A DNA stretch of 64,000 nucleotides from Bradyrhizobium sp. LTSP885 (lineage in GTDB: Bacteria; Pseudomonadota; Alphaproteobacteria; Rhizobiales; Xanthobacteraceae): NCBI RefSeq assembly GCF_000938305.1, contig NZ_JYMT01000021.1, forward strand, positions 42,756-106,755, read 5' to 3'. Of the stretch, positions 17,764 through 26,225 are shown one piece after another; the first letter of the stretch is position 1, and each line of letters starts with the position of its first letter. The notes beneath the pieces were generated by a model. It worked only from the letters and a program-made list of their open reading frames with translations. It searched no databases and was not told the origin of the DNA. A program made the translations under genes and the position numbers.

Positions 17764-18113
17764 TGGGGTCGTCCCTTGCTTTGGCAAGCGCAGGATGCAT
17801 TAGGCGGCACGTTTCGATAATCGGGGAAATGTTGGAAGGATTGTCCGGCCGGGATTGATAATGAGGTTGCCCGTAAGGTGAGCAAGCACGCTCGGCTCCC
17901 TCCCCCCTTGTGGGGGAGGGCTGGGGAGAGGGGTTGGCCCCGGGCGCTGCCGTCCGAGATTTGCGAACAGCTTCAATCCTGCTGACGCGTCACGGCTACG
18001 TCCTCGCGAACCGTCGAAGGTCAGCGCAAGTGGTACCCCTCTCCCCAGCCCTCCCCCACAAGGGGGGAGGGAGCCTGGGACGCGTGCTCATCTTACGAAG
18101 AATGGTTCAGCGG
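17764..18113. other. 350-bp gap inside the emrA-emrB transcription unit, holding a long inverted repeat
   Basis: The adaptor and pump genes read in the same direction but are separated by 350 bp with no plausible gene. Most of the gap is a 41-bp perfect inverted repeat and the sequence between its arms; see the separate repeat entry. Confidence 0.8.
17894..18075. repeat. 41-bp perfect inverted repeat (MITE-like palindrome)
   Basis: The arm at 17894-17934 and the arm at 18035-18075 are exact reverse complements over 41 bases (ggctccctcc... and ...ggagggagcc), enclosing a spacer of about 100 bases. Each arm itself contains a smaller C-run/G-run palindrome. Size and structure fit a non-autonomous dispersed repeat. 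It would form a very stable hairpin in the emrA-emrB mRNA. Confidence 0.9.
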
Positions 18114-19271
18114 CTAGCTGCCGTTGCCGCGGTTCGCAGCGATCCCGAGGGCGAGGCGGCTCTTTGCTTCACGCTCAGCCAGCACTGTCGCCTTCGTGTT
18201 GACGACGGGCTCCGCCGACATGCCCGGGCGCAGCAGGCCGGTGAGGCTGTTGTCGTCGAGCACGATCTTCACCGGCACGCGCTGCACGATCTTGGTGAAA
18301 TTGCCGGTGGCGTTGTCGGGCGGCAGCAGCGCGAACTCGAGGCCGCTCGCCGGCGACAGGCTGTCGACATGGCCCTTCAGCCTGGTGCCGTGGAAACTGT
18401 CGACGGTGAGCTCGACCGGCTGGCCGTTGCGCACATGGGTGAGCTGGGTCTCCTTGAAATTGGCGACCACATAGACCGCATCCAGCGGCACCACGGCCAT
18501 CAGCTGCGTGCCAGCCTGCACATATTGGCCGACGCGGAGCGTGCGGGCGCCGACGGTGCCCTCCACCGGCGCGGTGATCTCGGTGTAGGACAGGTTCAGC
18601 TCGGACTGCTGTTCAACTGCGCGGGCATGATCGAGTTGCGCTGTGGCCTGGGCGCGCTGGGTGGTGAGCACGTCGATCTTGCGCTGGGCTGCCAGCAGGC
18701 CGGATTTGGCGTGCTGCAATTGGGCGTTGTTCGAGCGCAGCGCCGCGTCGGTCTGCTGCGCACGCTGCACCGTGCCGGAGCCGGTCTTCATCAGGCCGTC
18801 GTAGCGGGTCTGCTCTTCCTGGGCGAACTTCAGATTGGCGTCGGCGGCGGCGACGTCGGCGGTCTCCTGGTCGATGAGCGGGTGCTGCAGCGAGATCTGG
18901 GCGTCGAGATTGCGCACTGACGCCTGGGCGGCATCGACATCGGCCTTGGCTTGGCCGAGCGCGGTACGGAAATCGCGATCGTCGATCTGCGCCATTAACT
19001 GACCGGCCTTTACCGGCTGGTTGTCGCTGACCAGGACCCGCGCGATGTAGCCGGACACGCGCGGCGCGATGATCGTGGAATCAGCCTTCACATAGGCGTC
19101 ATCGGTGCTCTCGAGATAGCGGCCGGTGGTCAGGTAACCGTAACCAAAATCGCCCACCACGGCGAGGCCAAGCGCGGCGGCCAGCGCAAGGGCTGCCCGC
19201 TTGATCACCCTCCGGGACGGGCGCAGGCTTATTTTCGGAGCATCATCAGAGACATAGGTGGTGGTCGACAT
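18114..19271 (-). CDS. emrA: HlyD/EmrA-family membrane-fusion adaptor protein
   Basis: 385 aa. One N-terminal membrane anchor (residues about 25-47) follows a short cytoplasmic segment. Then come the biotinyl-lipoyl-like part (STDDAYVKADSTIIAPRVSGYIARVLVSDNQPVKAGQLM), a long coiled-coil hairpin (residues about 95-210), and the beta-barrel (ITAPVEGTVGARTLRVGQYVQAG). It links the inner-membrane DHA2 pump to an outer-membrane channel. It is divergent from the LysR regulator at 19412. Confidence 0.93.
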   Translation of the reverse strand: MSTTTYVSDDAPKISLRPSRRVIKRAALALAAALGLAVVGDFGYGYLTTGRYLESTDDAYVKADSTIIAPRVSGYIARVLVSDNQPVKAGQLMAQIDDRDFRTALGQAKADVDAAQASVRNLDAQISLQHPLIDQETADVAAADANLKFAQEEQTRYDGLMKTGSGTVQRAQQTDAALRSNNAQLQHAKSGLLAAQRKIDVLTTQRAQATAQLDHARAVEQQSELNLSYTEITAPVEGTVGARTLRVGQYVQAGTQLMAVVPLDAVYVVANFKETQLTHVRNGQPVELTVDSFHGTRLKGHVDSLSPASGLEFALLPPDNATGNFTKIVQRVPVKIVLDDNSLTGLLRPGMSAEPVVNTKATVLAEREAKSRLALGIAANRGNGS

Positions 19272-19411
19272 GGCATCCTCCGAATCGAAAGGCGTATCCT
19301 CCTGGGAGGGCGCCGGGTACGTCGGGAAGATGCAATGTCCGCCGCGCCGTGATAATCCCGATTAAACTGGAAGCAATATCAAGCCAGAGCGAACAATCCG
19401 GGTCTCGCCAC

Positions 19412-20323
19412 ATGGATCGCCTGACCAGCCTGACCGCCTTCGTCCGGGTCGTGGATTCCGGGGGCTTCTCCGCCGCCGGCCGCAAGCTCAACATGTCCAC
19501 GACCATGGTGAGCAACCACGTCCAGTCGCTGGAAGAACGCCTCGGCGTCCGGCTGCTCAACCGCACCACGCGCAAGGTCAGCCTCACCGAGGTCGGCCAA
19601 GCCTATTACAACAGATGCATCCAGATCCTCTCCGATATCGAGCAAGCCGACGACATCGCGGGCGCGCTGCAATCGGTACCGCGCGGCACGCTGCGCATCT
19701 ACACCAACACCCACGTCGTGCAGTTCCTTTCGCCGGCAGTCGCCGAGTTCCTGGCGACCTATCCCGAGGTCAAGGTCGATCTCACCATCGGCGAGCGCGA
19801 CGTCGACCTGATCGACGAGAATTACGATCTCGCGGTGCGGATGATCCCGCCACCCGATTCCAGCCTGATCGTGCGCAGCATCGCCACCTGGCGGCACGTG
19901 CTGTGCTGTTCGCACAGCTATCTCGAGCAGCACGGCAAGCCGGAACAGCTCGCCGATCTCGCTGATCGTAACTGCATCCAGCATGTCAATTATCCCTTCA
20001 GGGACGAGTGGCGTTTCGTCGACCGCAAGGGCGCGCCGGCATCGGTGCGGGTGTCCGGCAATCTGGTCTCGAACAGCGGCGAGACGCTGCGGCTGGCCGG
20101 GATCGCCGGCGTCGGGATCTGGCTGGCGGCGGGGTTTCTGGTCCGCGACGATCTGGAATCCGGCGCGCTGGTTCGCCTGCTGCCCGAATACCGCCCGGTC
20201 GAGCTGACGATGAACGCGGTCTATCCGCATCGCCATCATCTCTCGGCCAAGGTGCGCACCTTCATCGACCTCCTGGTGCGCCACGCCACCGAGCAGCAGA
20301 AGCTGATCAATCCGTATTCGTGA
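19412..20323 (+). CDS. LysR-family transcriptional regulator
   Basis: 303 aa from the ATG encoding MDRLTSLTAFVRVVDSGGFSAAGRKLNMSTTMVSNHVQSLE; earlier in-frame starts add no conserved sequence. The N-terminal winged helix (residues 1-60) and a C-terminal effector-binding fold (from TLRIYTNTHVVQFLSPAV) are clear. The 140-bp gap between its start and that of emrA is the shared divergent promoter region, so control of the efflux pair is likely. Confidence 0.93.
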   Translation: MDRLTSLTAFVRVVDSGGFSAAGRKLNMSTTMVSNHVQSLEERLGVRLLNRTTRKVSLTEVGQAYYNRCIQILSDIEQADDIAGALQSVPRGTLRIYTNTHVVQFLSPAVAEFLATYPEVKVDLTIGERDVDLIDENYDLAVRMIPPPDSSLIVRSIATWRHVLCCSHSYLEQHGKPEQLADLADRNCIQHVNYPFRDEWRFVDRKGAPASVRVSGNLVSNSGETLRLAGIAGVGIWLAAGFLVRDDLESGALVRLLPEYRPVELTMNAVYPHRHHLSAKVRTFIDLLVRHATEQQKLINPYS

Positions 20324-20333
20324 TGGACCCAGC

Positions 20334-20420
20334 CGTCATTGCGAGGAGCGAAGCGACGAAGCAATCCATCGCTCTGCATACGTTGAGGCATGGATTGCTT
20401 CGCTTCGCTCGCAATGACGG
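20334..20420. repeat. palindromic intergenic repeat (cgtcattgcgag family), copy 2
   Basis: Inverted repeat from cgtcattgcgaggagcg to cgctcgcaatgacgg with inner aagcaatcca / tggattgctt arms. It is the same family as 12031-12115 and lies between convergent genes. Confidence 0.85.
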
Positions 20421-20451
20421 AGCGTAGTGGATAGCGAGCCTGTGCGTCATA

Positions 20452-21522
20452 TTACGGCTTCAGCAGCAGCTTCTGCACTCGCCAGTTCAACAGCTCGGCG
20501 ACGTAGAGCACGTTCTCCGACGGGCACGCCATCGCGTGGATCCAGCCGAATTGCTTGAGTTGCTTGCCAGACTGGCCAAGCATGCCGAGCACCTTGCCGT
20601 CGAGCGACAGCTTGTAGATGCGGCCGGGCCAGGCGTCGGAGCTGTACAGCACCTGGTGCGGCGGCGGCGTGATGCAGATCGCCCAGGGCGAGCCCGGATG
20701 GAATGTGCCGCCGGCCATCATCGCTTCATCGGGAATCTTGCCGATCGCAGGTTTGGCGTCCGGCGGCACCGGCAGGTCGATCACGAACTGACGCAGGAAT
20801 TTGCCGTCCTTGTCGAACACCTGGATGCGGTGATTGCCGCGGTCGGCGACATACACATTGTCGTTGGCGTCGGTGGCGATCGAATGCGGCGTGTTGAACT
20901 GGCCGGGCTCCTTGCCGCGGTCGCCCCATGACTTCAGCCAGTTGCCGTCCTTGTCGACCTTGGCGACCCGCGAATTGATGTAGCCGTCGCTGATGAAGGT
21001 GTCGCCGGCCTTGTCCCAGGCGACATCCGTGACCTGGCGGAAGCGGCCGTCCTCGGCCGGCAGCGGCGGCTTCGGGTGCTTCAGCGGTGCGGTGTCTTCG
21101 TCGGAGGCCTCCTGCTTTCGGCCGAACACCATCAGGACGCGGCCCTCGGGCTCGAACTTGATCACCATGTCCGAGCCCTTGTCGGTCACCCAGATATTGT
21201 CCTGGGGATCGATCTTTACAGTGTGTCCGAACGACCAAGCATAGAGGTTCTTGCCGATCTCCCTGACATATTTGCCCTGCGCGTCGAACTCGAGCAGCTG
21301 CGTCGCCGCGGCGGCATAGGCCGGCCCGCTGGTGTTGCCGCGGGACAGCACGAACACGTGGCCCTTGGAATTGACCGAGACGCCCGAGGCTTCGCCGAAA
21401 TACATGTTCGGCGGCAGTTTCAACGGATTGGGCACGGACTCGAAGGCGATGGTGGGAACGGCCTGTTGTGCGAGCGCCTGCGGCGCAACCAGCAGCAATA
21501 ATCCGGCGACCCAATGCCTCAT
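20452..21522 (-). CDS. secreted NHL-repeat beta-propeller protein (peptidyl-alpha-hydroxyglycine lyase-like)
   Basis: 356 aa from the ATG encoding MRHWVAGLLLLVAPQALAQQ, which has gggagga upstream and gives a clean Sec signal peptide cut near residue 19. Several NHL-type blades are visible: GEASGVSVNSKGHVFVLSRG, VKIDPQDNIWVTDKGSDMVIKF, VAWDKAGDTFISDGYINSRVAKVDKDG and SIATDANDNVYVADRGNHRIQVFDKDG. This arrangement is found in proteins annotated as peptidyl-alpha-hydroxyglycine alpha-amidating-lyase family. Function in bacteria is unknown. It is divergent from the Bug gene. Confidence 0.85.
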   Translation of the reverse strand: MRHWVAGLLLLVAPQALAQQAVPTIAFESVPNPLKLPPNMYFGEASGVSVNSKGHVFVLSRGNTSGPAYAAAATQLLEFDAQGKYVREIGKNLYAWSFGHTVKIDPQDNIWVTDKGSDMVIKFEPEGRVLMVFGRKQEASDEDTAPLKHPKPPLPAEDGRFRQVTDVAWDKAGDTFISDGYINSRVAKVDKDGNWLKSWGDRGKEPGQFNTPHSIATDANDNVYVADRGNHRIQVFDKDGKFLRQFVIDLPVPPDAKPAIGKIPDEAMMAGGTFHPGSPWAICITPPPHQVLYSSDAWPGRIYKLSLDGKVLGMLGQSGKQLKQFGWIHAMACPSENVLYVAELLNWRVQKLLLKP

Positions 21523-21643
21523 ACGATCCTCCCGAAGCGGTTTTTCGGCGCGGAGGCTAGTCGATCGAAGCAGTGACGCACACGCGCGCCACGTCATGAC
21601 CGCTCATCGTCCCTTGCATGGCGCGCGCGTGTATGACGCGTAT

Positions 21644-22267
21644 ATGAAGAGGGCGTTCTTGCTTCCGGGGCGCGTCATGCGGTTTCGAGTTCTGATCACC
21701 ATTCTGTTCGCGATTGCAGCAAACGTGTTGTTGCAGGCGCCGGTCCTTGCCGCCTTTCCCGATCACATCATCAAGATCGTGGTGCCGTTCGCACCGGGCG
21801 GCGGCACCGACGTCGTTGCGCGCACGCTGGCGCAGGAGATGCAGAAAGACCTCGGCGCCACAATCATCATCGAGAACAAGCCGGGCGCGGGGACCATCAT
21901 CGGCACGCAGAGCGTCGCGGGCAGCCCGGGCGATGGCTACACGCTGCTGATGGGTACGTTTGCCAACGCCGTCATTCCGAGCCTCTACAAGAAGCTGCCC
22001 TACGATGCGCATAGGGATTTTGCCGCGGTGGCGCTGGTCGCGCGCTCGTTCAACGTGGTCGTGGTCAATCCATCGTCGTCGATCAAATCGATCGCCGACC
22101 TGATCGCGGCGGCGAAGGCCGATCCGGAGAAGCTGTCTTACGGCACCTACGGCACCGGCACCTCGGCGCATCTCGCTGGCGAGCTCTTCAAGCATCTGGC
22201 GAAAGTCAATCTCACCACCGTGCCCTACAAGGGCGGCAGCTTCAAGCCCTTTGGAGCGATAATCTAG
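21644..22267 (+). pseudogene. Bug/TctC-family tripartite tricarboxylate transporter binding protein, 5' fragment cut by island
   Basis: The fragment encodes an N-terminal signal peptide (LITILFAIAANVLLQAPVLAA) and the first lobe of a Bug-family periplasmic binding protein: FPDHIIKIVVPFAPGGGTDVVARTLAQ, ENKPGAGTIIGTQSVA, and GTGTSAHLAGELFKHLAKVNLTTVPYKG. After PYKG the frame runs 11 more codons into island DNA and stops. The missing half (AAPAISDLLGNQ...) is at 42541-42954. Joining the two at the shared 15-bp repeat gives a 334-aa protein, the family's normal size. A second Met at 21677 is an alternative start. A periplasmic product would lack its second lobe and is presumably non-functional. 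Confidence 0.9.
22221..22235. repeat. attL: 15-bp direct repeat at left island end
   Basis: tgccctacaagggcg is identical to 42527-42541. The core gccct-aca-agggc is itself an inverted repeat with a three-base centre, as expected for a tyrosine-recombinase crossover site. It encodes the PYKG of the interrupted binding protein. Confidence 0.85.
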
Positions 22268-22560
22268 CATTAGTTCAGGTACTTGCAGCGCCGGGCCGTT
22301 TGAAATGTCCCGGCCATGTCCCGGCCGGTTCGGACAAACGCCGGGATGCCGGGAGACTGGCGGATTAAGTCCGTCAGCTCGGTTTTTGCTCATCGAGCCC
22401 GGAATCACCTCCGCCAGCCGGTCGGCAGTGCGACGGATCGAAAGGGCTGGCGCTCGGTGCCCGGGACTATTGCCCTCGACACGGAGTCACGCTGCGGGGC
22501 GGCATCGCCGCCGCGACCCTAGCGTCTTGCGCGGCCTGCCGAGCGGGCCAAAGCGGATCG
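22268..22560. other. left-end non-coding segment of island with TGTCC motifs
   Basis: There is no convincing gene. Two TGTCC pentamers (22306, 22317) and an inverted one, GGACA (22332), lie 70-110 bp inside attL. The first two form the same tgtcccggc.atgtcc pattern seen near attR at 42395-42410. This spacing suits arm-type integrase or excisionase binding sites. Confidence 0.5.
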
Positions 22561-22728
22561 ATGACAGACACCACCACCGCCCGCCGCCGTGCCTTGGCGA
22601 CCGAGCAGCCGCCTGTTCGCTTCACTGATCTCGCCACCGTCGACAGGAAGGGCCGCCCCGTCGCGCTGAGGAAGGAAGCCCGGTCATCGTGCCGGGGCTA
22701 TTTGCCGTATATTTCCAACCATCCCTAG
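22561..22728 (+). CDS. small hypothetical protein
   Basis: 55 aa, beginning MTDTTTARRRALATEQPP and ending YLPYISNHP. It is basic, with no membrane segment and no recognised domain. Codon use looks like a real gene of a GC-rich host (third positions G/C). The ribosome site is weak (gcggat). It is the first open frame after the island's left end. Confidence 0.45.
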   Translation: MTDTTTARRRALATEQPPVRFTDLATVDRKGRPVALRKEARSSCRGYLPYISNHP

Positions 22729-22753
22729 GGGATTCGCGAAGGGACATTTCTAA

Positions 22754-23248
22754 ATGGCATCGTTTCAGACATTAGCCGTGGGCTTTTTCGGCGCGTTGAT
22801 TGCGGCCGTCGGCGCATGGATTGCCGCGCGACAGATGGTGATTGCGAACGACAGACTCCACATGGACAAGTTCGTTATGCTGTACCCCAAACGGGTTGCG
22901 GTCTACGCGGCGACGCGGGACATTCTCGCAAAAGCATACGATGGCGTCACGGAAGCTGACATTCGATCCTTTGGATTGATGGCTCTCGATGCGCAATTTT
23001 TGTTCGACGACGAAATGTTTAAGTATCTAAGAGAGGTACGCTTTCGCGTGGAAGCAGTTAAATCCGCCGACGAAGCGATTGATGAGGCGTTGCCGCCCGA
23101 ACGAGCCGAATATCGCAGAGACAGAACTGCGCATTTCGATTGGTTGCGGGAACAAGGCGACGGACCTTCGGACTTCTCGCATAGGTTTCGTCCGTTCCTA
23201 GTCCATGAGTTCCCGAAACGTCGATGGTGGCTTCGTTGGCCTGCGTGA
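22754..23248 (+). CDS. hypothetical membrane-anchored protein
   Basis: 164 aa with one N-terminal membrane helix (residues about 5-27, TLAVGFFGALIAAVGAWIAA). A mostly helical, charged cytoplasmic domain and a basic end (PKRRWWLRWPA) follow. The layout, one anchor plus a four-helix-like soluble part, is like the product at 32371-32916, though I see no sequence identity between them. Function unknown. Lower GC than flanking host genes fits island cargo. Confidence 0.75.
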   Translation: MASFQTLAVGFFGALIAAVGAWIAARQMVIANDRLHMDKFVMLYPKRVAVYAATRDILAKAYDGVTEADIRSFGLMALDAQFLFDDEMFKYLREVRFRVEAVKSADEAIDEALPPERAEYRRDRTAHFDWLREQGDGPSDFSHRFRPFLVHEFPKRRWWLRWPA

Positions 23249-23358
23249 ACGAAAATCCCGCCAACGAGCCGGGCTATTGCGTTGTGCATAACGAATCTCG
23301 TTGCCCCAATATTGCCGCAACGATGGAAGGCAATTGAGGACGAAGGGGGAGCTACCAA

Positions 23359-23574
23359 ATGCATTTCATTAGATTTGACGCGGAACGGAAGGGTGAAATC
23401 GACAGCCTAAATGCTGAATGGCGAAGGTCCCGACGCGAAGAGGCTGGCGCTGTGCTAACGGTTGACGTGCAGGAGGTTTGGGGGACGCCAATCGGAATGA
23501 CGTTAAGCCGAATGTATCCGGCGGACTTCATCGGTTTCTTAAAGAGCAAAGGTTTCCCGTTCAAACCGGAATAA
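23359..23574 (+). CDS. small hypothetical protein
   Basis: 71 aa, soluble, with a charged helical first half (ERKGEIDSLNAEWRRSRREEAG) and the end YPADFIGFLKSKGFPFKPE. An aaggggg stretch precedes the ATG. No domain recognised. Confidence 0.6.
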   Translation: MHFIRFDAERKGEIDSLNAEWRRSRREEAGAVLTVDVQEVWGTPIGMTLSRMYPADFIGFLKSKGFPFKPE

Positions 23575-23717
23575 CTTTGAGGTCGCACTAGTAGGCAGCC
23601 ACGCCTTGCGCTTGTATCACAGTGTTGTCGAGCGTTCGTAAGGCCGTTGCACACGGTTCCTCGAAAGTCCGGCCTTGGGCGCAACCGTGGTCGTTGGCCA
23701 CAGGGTTGCCCCGACGA

Positions 23718-24158
23718 CTAACCCAAAATGTCCTTCCAGCGATCTTCGTGTCGCGCCACTGCCTTCATACTCATAAACGCGTTGTCCTTCCATCCTTCGG
23801 GATGATGGACATGGCTCGCTAACTTCTTATTCTTAGCAATGAAGTACCTGATCGGCTTAGATGCGGTCTCGGGACCTATCAGCACATAAACCGTGACCTG
23901 TCGTGCATTCTTGCCCGAAAAATCGTCAGCTCTCACAAACCACGGTGCAGCTCTAACGGTTTTCACCTGCACTTTTCGCAACGTTGGAGATGTAGCGAGT
24001 CCGACCACCAAATCGTAACCCTTGGTATTTCGGTCGGCCAGTTGAGCGTCAAATCCACGACGAAGAAGTTCGCCCATTACAAAATATTCCCCCGCGTTTC
24101 CTGTTGGGATTCCTGTTTTGCGTTTCTTTTTTGGAGCGTCTTGATCAGTATCCGTCAT
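23718..24158 (-). CDS. PD-(D/E)XK nuclease-like protein
   Basis: 146 aa from the ATG encoding MTDTDQDAPKKKRK (gaggggaag upstream); a longer frame to 24206 lacks support. The core NAGEYFVMGELLRRGFDAQLADRNTKGYDLVVGL ... LRKVQVKTVRAAPW is the compact PD-(D/E)XK layout. It has an early helix with Glu (GEYFV), the Asp in YDLVV, and QVK as the (E/Q)xK element. Such stand-alone proteins resemble DUF4365-type or intron-associated endonuclease-like families and often occur in defence or mobile regions. Nuclease activity is inferred only from motif spacing. Confidence 0.65.
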   Translation of the reverse strand: MTDTDQDAPKKKRKTGIPTGNAGEYFVMGELLRRGFDAQLADRNTKGYDLVVGLATSPTLRKVQVKTVRAAPWFVRADDFSGKNARQVTVYVLIGPETASKPIRYFIAKNKKLASHVHHPEGWKDNAFMSMKAVARHEDRWKDILG

Positions 24159-24270
24159 TGTCTTCCCCTCGCTACAACCTCTGCTTCCGACAATTCTCTC
24201 GCGCATATTGCACGAAGTTCAACCTGTGAGACAATGGCATCTTCCGACGACCGGCGATCCGGAGAAAATC

Positions 24271-24531
24271 ATGAGGACTAGCACCGCCCTTCAAATTCTT
24301 TCTGCAATTGCTGCGTTCGGCGCAGCTTGGTTCTGGTTGTTGGCATCGGTGGATACCGCGCCGGATATGAATTTGGACAGTCTGGAAGCGCTTAAGCCGT
24401 GGCTCGATAGCTCGGCTCGACTCAACAAGTTTGCCGCCATGTGCGCGGCAATTTCGGCGCTGTGCAGCGGGATGACCCACGTGGTCGATTGGTTAGAGGC
24501 ATATTTGGCCAAGCACGAACCAACCGTTTGA
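24271..24531 (+). CDS. small two-helix membrane protein
   Basis: 86 aa from the ATG preceded by ggagaaaatc. The first membrane helix is STALQILSAIAAFGAAWFWLLASV; a second, weaker one lies at AAMCAAISALCSGMTHVV. No domain recognised. It lies back-to-back with the nuclease-like gene, sharing a 112-bp divergent region. Confidence 0.65.
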   Translation: MRTSTALQILSAIAAFGAAWFWLLASVDTAPDMNLDSLEALKPWLDSSARLNKFAAMCAAISALCSGMTHVVDWLEAYLAKHEPTV

Positions 24532-24553
24532 GAGGTTAATCATCCTCGCGCCG

Positions 24554-25414
24554 CTACGGCGTGCCCGGCTTTGGTTGAACTGCAACTTTCGGACGGAACG
24601 GGCGATAAAGTTTGGTCTTGCGTGCCATAAATTCCGTTACACGACGCTGTACGTCCTCTCCGCATTCTTCGTCTGTGCAATTGCGAACCGGGCAAGGAGC
24701 TACAAAGCCAGTCATGGTTGGATCGCTTTCTGTGCCACCAACGACAAAATTGGCAGCTTGAAAGCAGAACTGCGTGAGTCTCCACGAAGATTGATCGAAG
24801 ATGTCGTGATAGATCGCGACGCCGTAGACATACAGATGCGTAAACGCGCCGAGCTGCCCCAAGATCACGTCGAGACTGGTTACGGGGCAAAGCCCGGCGC
24901 GATTAATCTGCTTGGGGCCAAAGACTGCTTTGGAAATCGTCGTCACTCGAAAGGTTGTAGCTCGCTTCTCCTTCGGGATGTTGGCCGGGTCGACCAACTG
25001 TTCGAAGCCAGAGACGCAATTGGCGATGACGGTCAAATTCTTTGTTGGCGTGTTGCCGCTGTTTTCCCAGAATACGTCTGCGAGCCATGTGGCCCCCTTG
25101 ATGCCGAACATGGTCAATGGTTCGAACCGAATTTCCTTTGCGGTCATAAAAGCCCGCTGCTGGATTACAAGCGAATCCCGATTTTGTTGAAGAGTCTCTT
25201 TGATGGTGTGATCCGTGTTTTCAAGTGTCTCCCATTGAAGGGCCGCGACCCAGACCAACGCCACGGTGGCGACCGCCAAGATAGCCGTGAACAACGTCAA
25301 CGGTTCTTTGAGTGTGGTCCGCCATGTGTTCTTCTCGCGCGTATCCCAAATTATCAAGGCAATGAGCGCAAGCCACGGCGACAATATGCAGAGCCAATCC
25401 TTCACTAGAAACAT
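24554..25414 (-). CDS. hypothetical membrane protein
   Basis: 286 aa. Two N-terminal membrane helices (WLCILSPWLALIALIIW, residues about 7-23; LFTAILAVATVALVWVAALQW, residues about 41-61) are followed by a short coiled stretch and a large soluble domain. That domain ends in a Cys-containing segment (PCPVRNCTDEECGEDVQRR) and a basic, Pro-rich tail. I recognise it only as a type common in Bradyrhizobium accessory regions; function unknown. Confidence 0.75.
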   Translation of the reverse strand: MFLVKDWLCILSPWLALIALIIWDTREKNTWRTTLKEPLTLFTAILAVATVALVWVAALQWETLENTDHTIKETLQQNRDSLVIQQRAFMTAKEIRFEPLTMFGIKGATWLADVFWENSGNTPTKNLTVIANCVSGFEQLVDPANIPKEKRATTFRVTTISKAVFGPKQINRAGLCPVTSLDVILGQLGAFTHLYVYGVAIYHDIFDQSSWRLTQFCFQAANFVVGGTESDPTMTGFVAPCPVRNCTDEECGEDVQRRVTEFMARKTKLYRPFRPKVAVQPKPGTP

Positions 25415-25487
25415 GCCCCGCTAAGATACATCGCCCAATCGACCGCTGTTTCAGATCGCGGCGCAAAGTCAGACATCACGCACTCCG

Positions 25488-25736
25488 CTACAACGCACTC
25501 AAATCATCCGGCACCTCGCCAAACTTTCTAATCACTGTGGCATCGCCGAAATTGCCGGTCGCAGGATCACCAGTGCGGCTAAACGCGATCGCGCCGACGT
25601 GACCTTCTTTGCGCGACAGCGCCTCCGCGCGCATTACAACAGCCGTGGGATTGAAGCATTCGGTCGGCTCGCCTGCCGCGATGCCGTCGTCACTGGCAAC
25701 AAATGGAAGTGCGACGTAATAGGTAACTTCGGTCAT
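25488..25736 (-). CDS. hypothetical protein
   Basis: 82 aa, beginning MTEVTYYVALPFVASDDG and containing PTECFNPTAVVMRAEALSRKEGHVGAIAFSRTGDP. It is soluble, with no recognised domain. It resembles short proteins repeatedly found in Bradyrhizobium islands. It may be co-transcribed with the small genes at 25746 and 25936, which read in the same direction. Confidence 0.7.
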   Translation of the reverse strand: MTEVTYYVALPFVASDDGIAAGEPTECFNPTAVVMRAEALSRKEGHVGAIAFSRTGDPATGNFGDATVIRKFGEVPDDLSAL

Positions 25737-25745
25737 GTTTCCCTC

Positions 25746-25931
25746 CTATCGACCGAAACTTTGCTGGATTGCTTCCGCGTTTTCGTGCGCGACCTTGCTG
25801 GCGAGGCCAATGAAAATCGGAATAGCGACGACCAATAGCAAGCCCATCACCAAACGAGTACGGCTCATAGGTCGCTTGGGTCGCTTGATGTAATGGACCT
25901 TTGAACGATCGTTGGTCTCATCGTTTTCCAT
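25746..25931 (-). CDS. small single-pass membrane protein
   Basis: 61 aa. A basic N-terminal stretch (KVHYIKRPKRPMSRTR) is followed by one membrane helix (LVMGLLLVVAIPIFIGLAS) and a short polar end. It starts 4 bp after the stop of the 70-aa gene upstream on the same strand, so the two are probably coupled. Confidence 0.65.
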   Translation of the reverse strand: MENDETNDRSKVHYIKRPKRPMSRTRLVMGLLLVVAIPIFIGLASKVAHENAEAIQQSFGR

Positions 25932-25935
25932 CGCG

Positions 25936-26148
25936 TCAGCCCGTGTAAGTCTTGAACCTTCCCCGCACGTAGGCGTGCGACACCGCCCGCATCAGCTCGC
26001 TGACTTCCGCTTCCAGATACTCATTGGCTACGATCACTGCCTTGAGCGCGGCGCGCACGTCGCCACCGCACGCCGCAATCGCTTGGTCCGCTGCCACCTC
26101 AAGCCGGTCAGCGTCGGCCTGTGGATTGGGCGCAGGACCACGCGACAT
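25936..26148 (-). CDS. hypothetical protein
   Basis: 70 aa, mostly helical (ADRLEVAADQAIAACGGDVRAALKAVIVANEYLEAEVSELMRAVSHAYVRGRF). The last part, AYVRGRFKTYTG, is a recurring ending in small Bradyrhizobium hypothetical proteins. No function known. It is divergent from the zinc-ribbon gene at 26226. Confidence 0.7.
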   Translation of the reverse strand: MSRGPAPNPQADADRLEVAADQAIAACGGDVRAALKAVIVANEYLEAEVSELMRAVSHAYVRGRFKTYTG

Positions 26149-26225
26149 GGACGGTTCCGAGTTGACTGGACGCTCGGAATGTTCTCATTCTGTTCTCAGG
26201 GTGTCAAGCGGGCAATACGTCCTTC

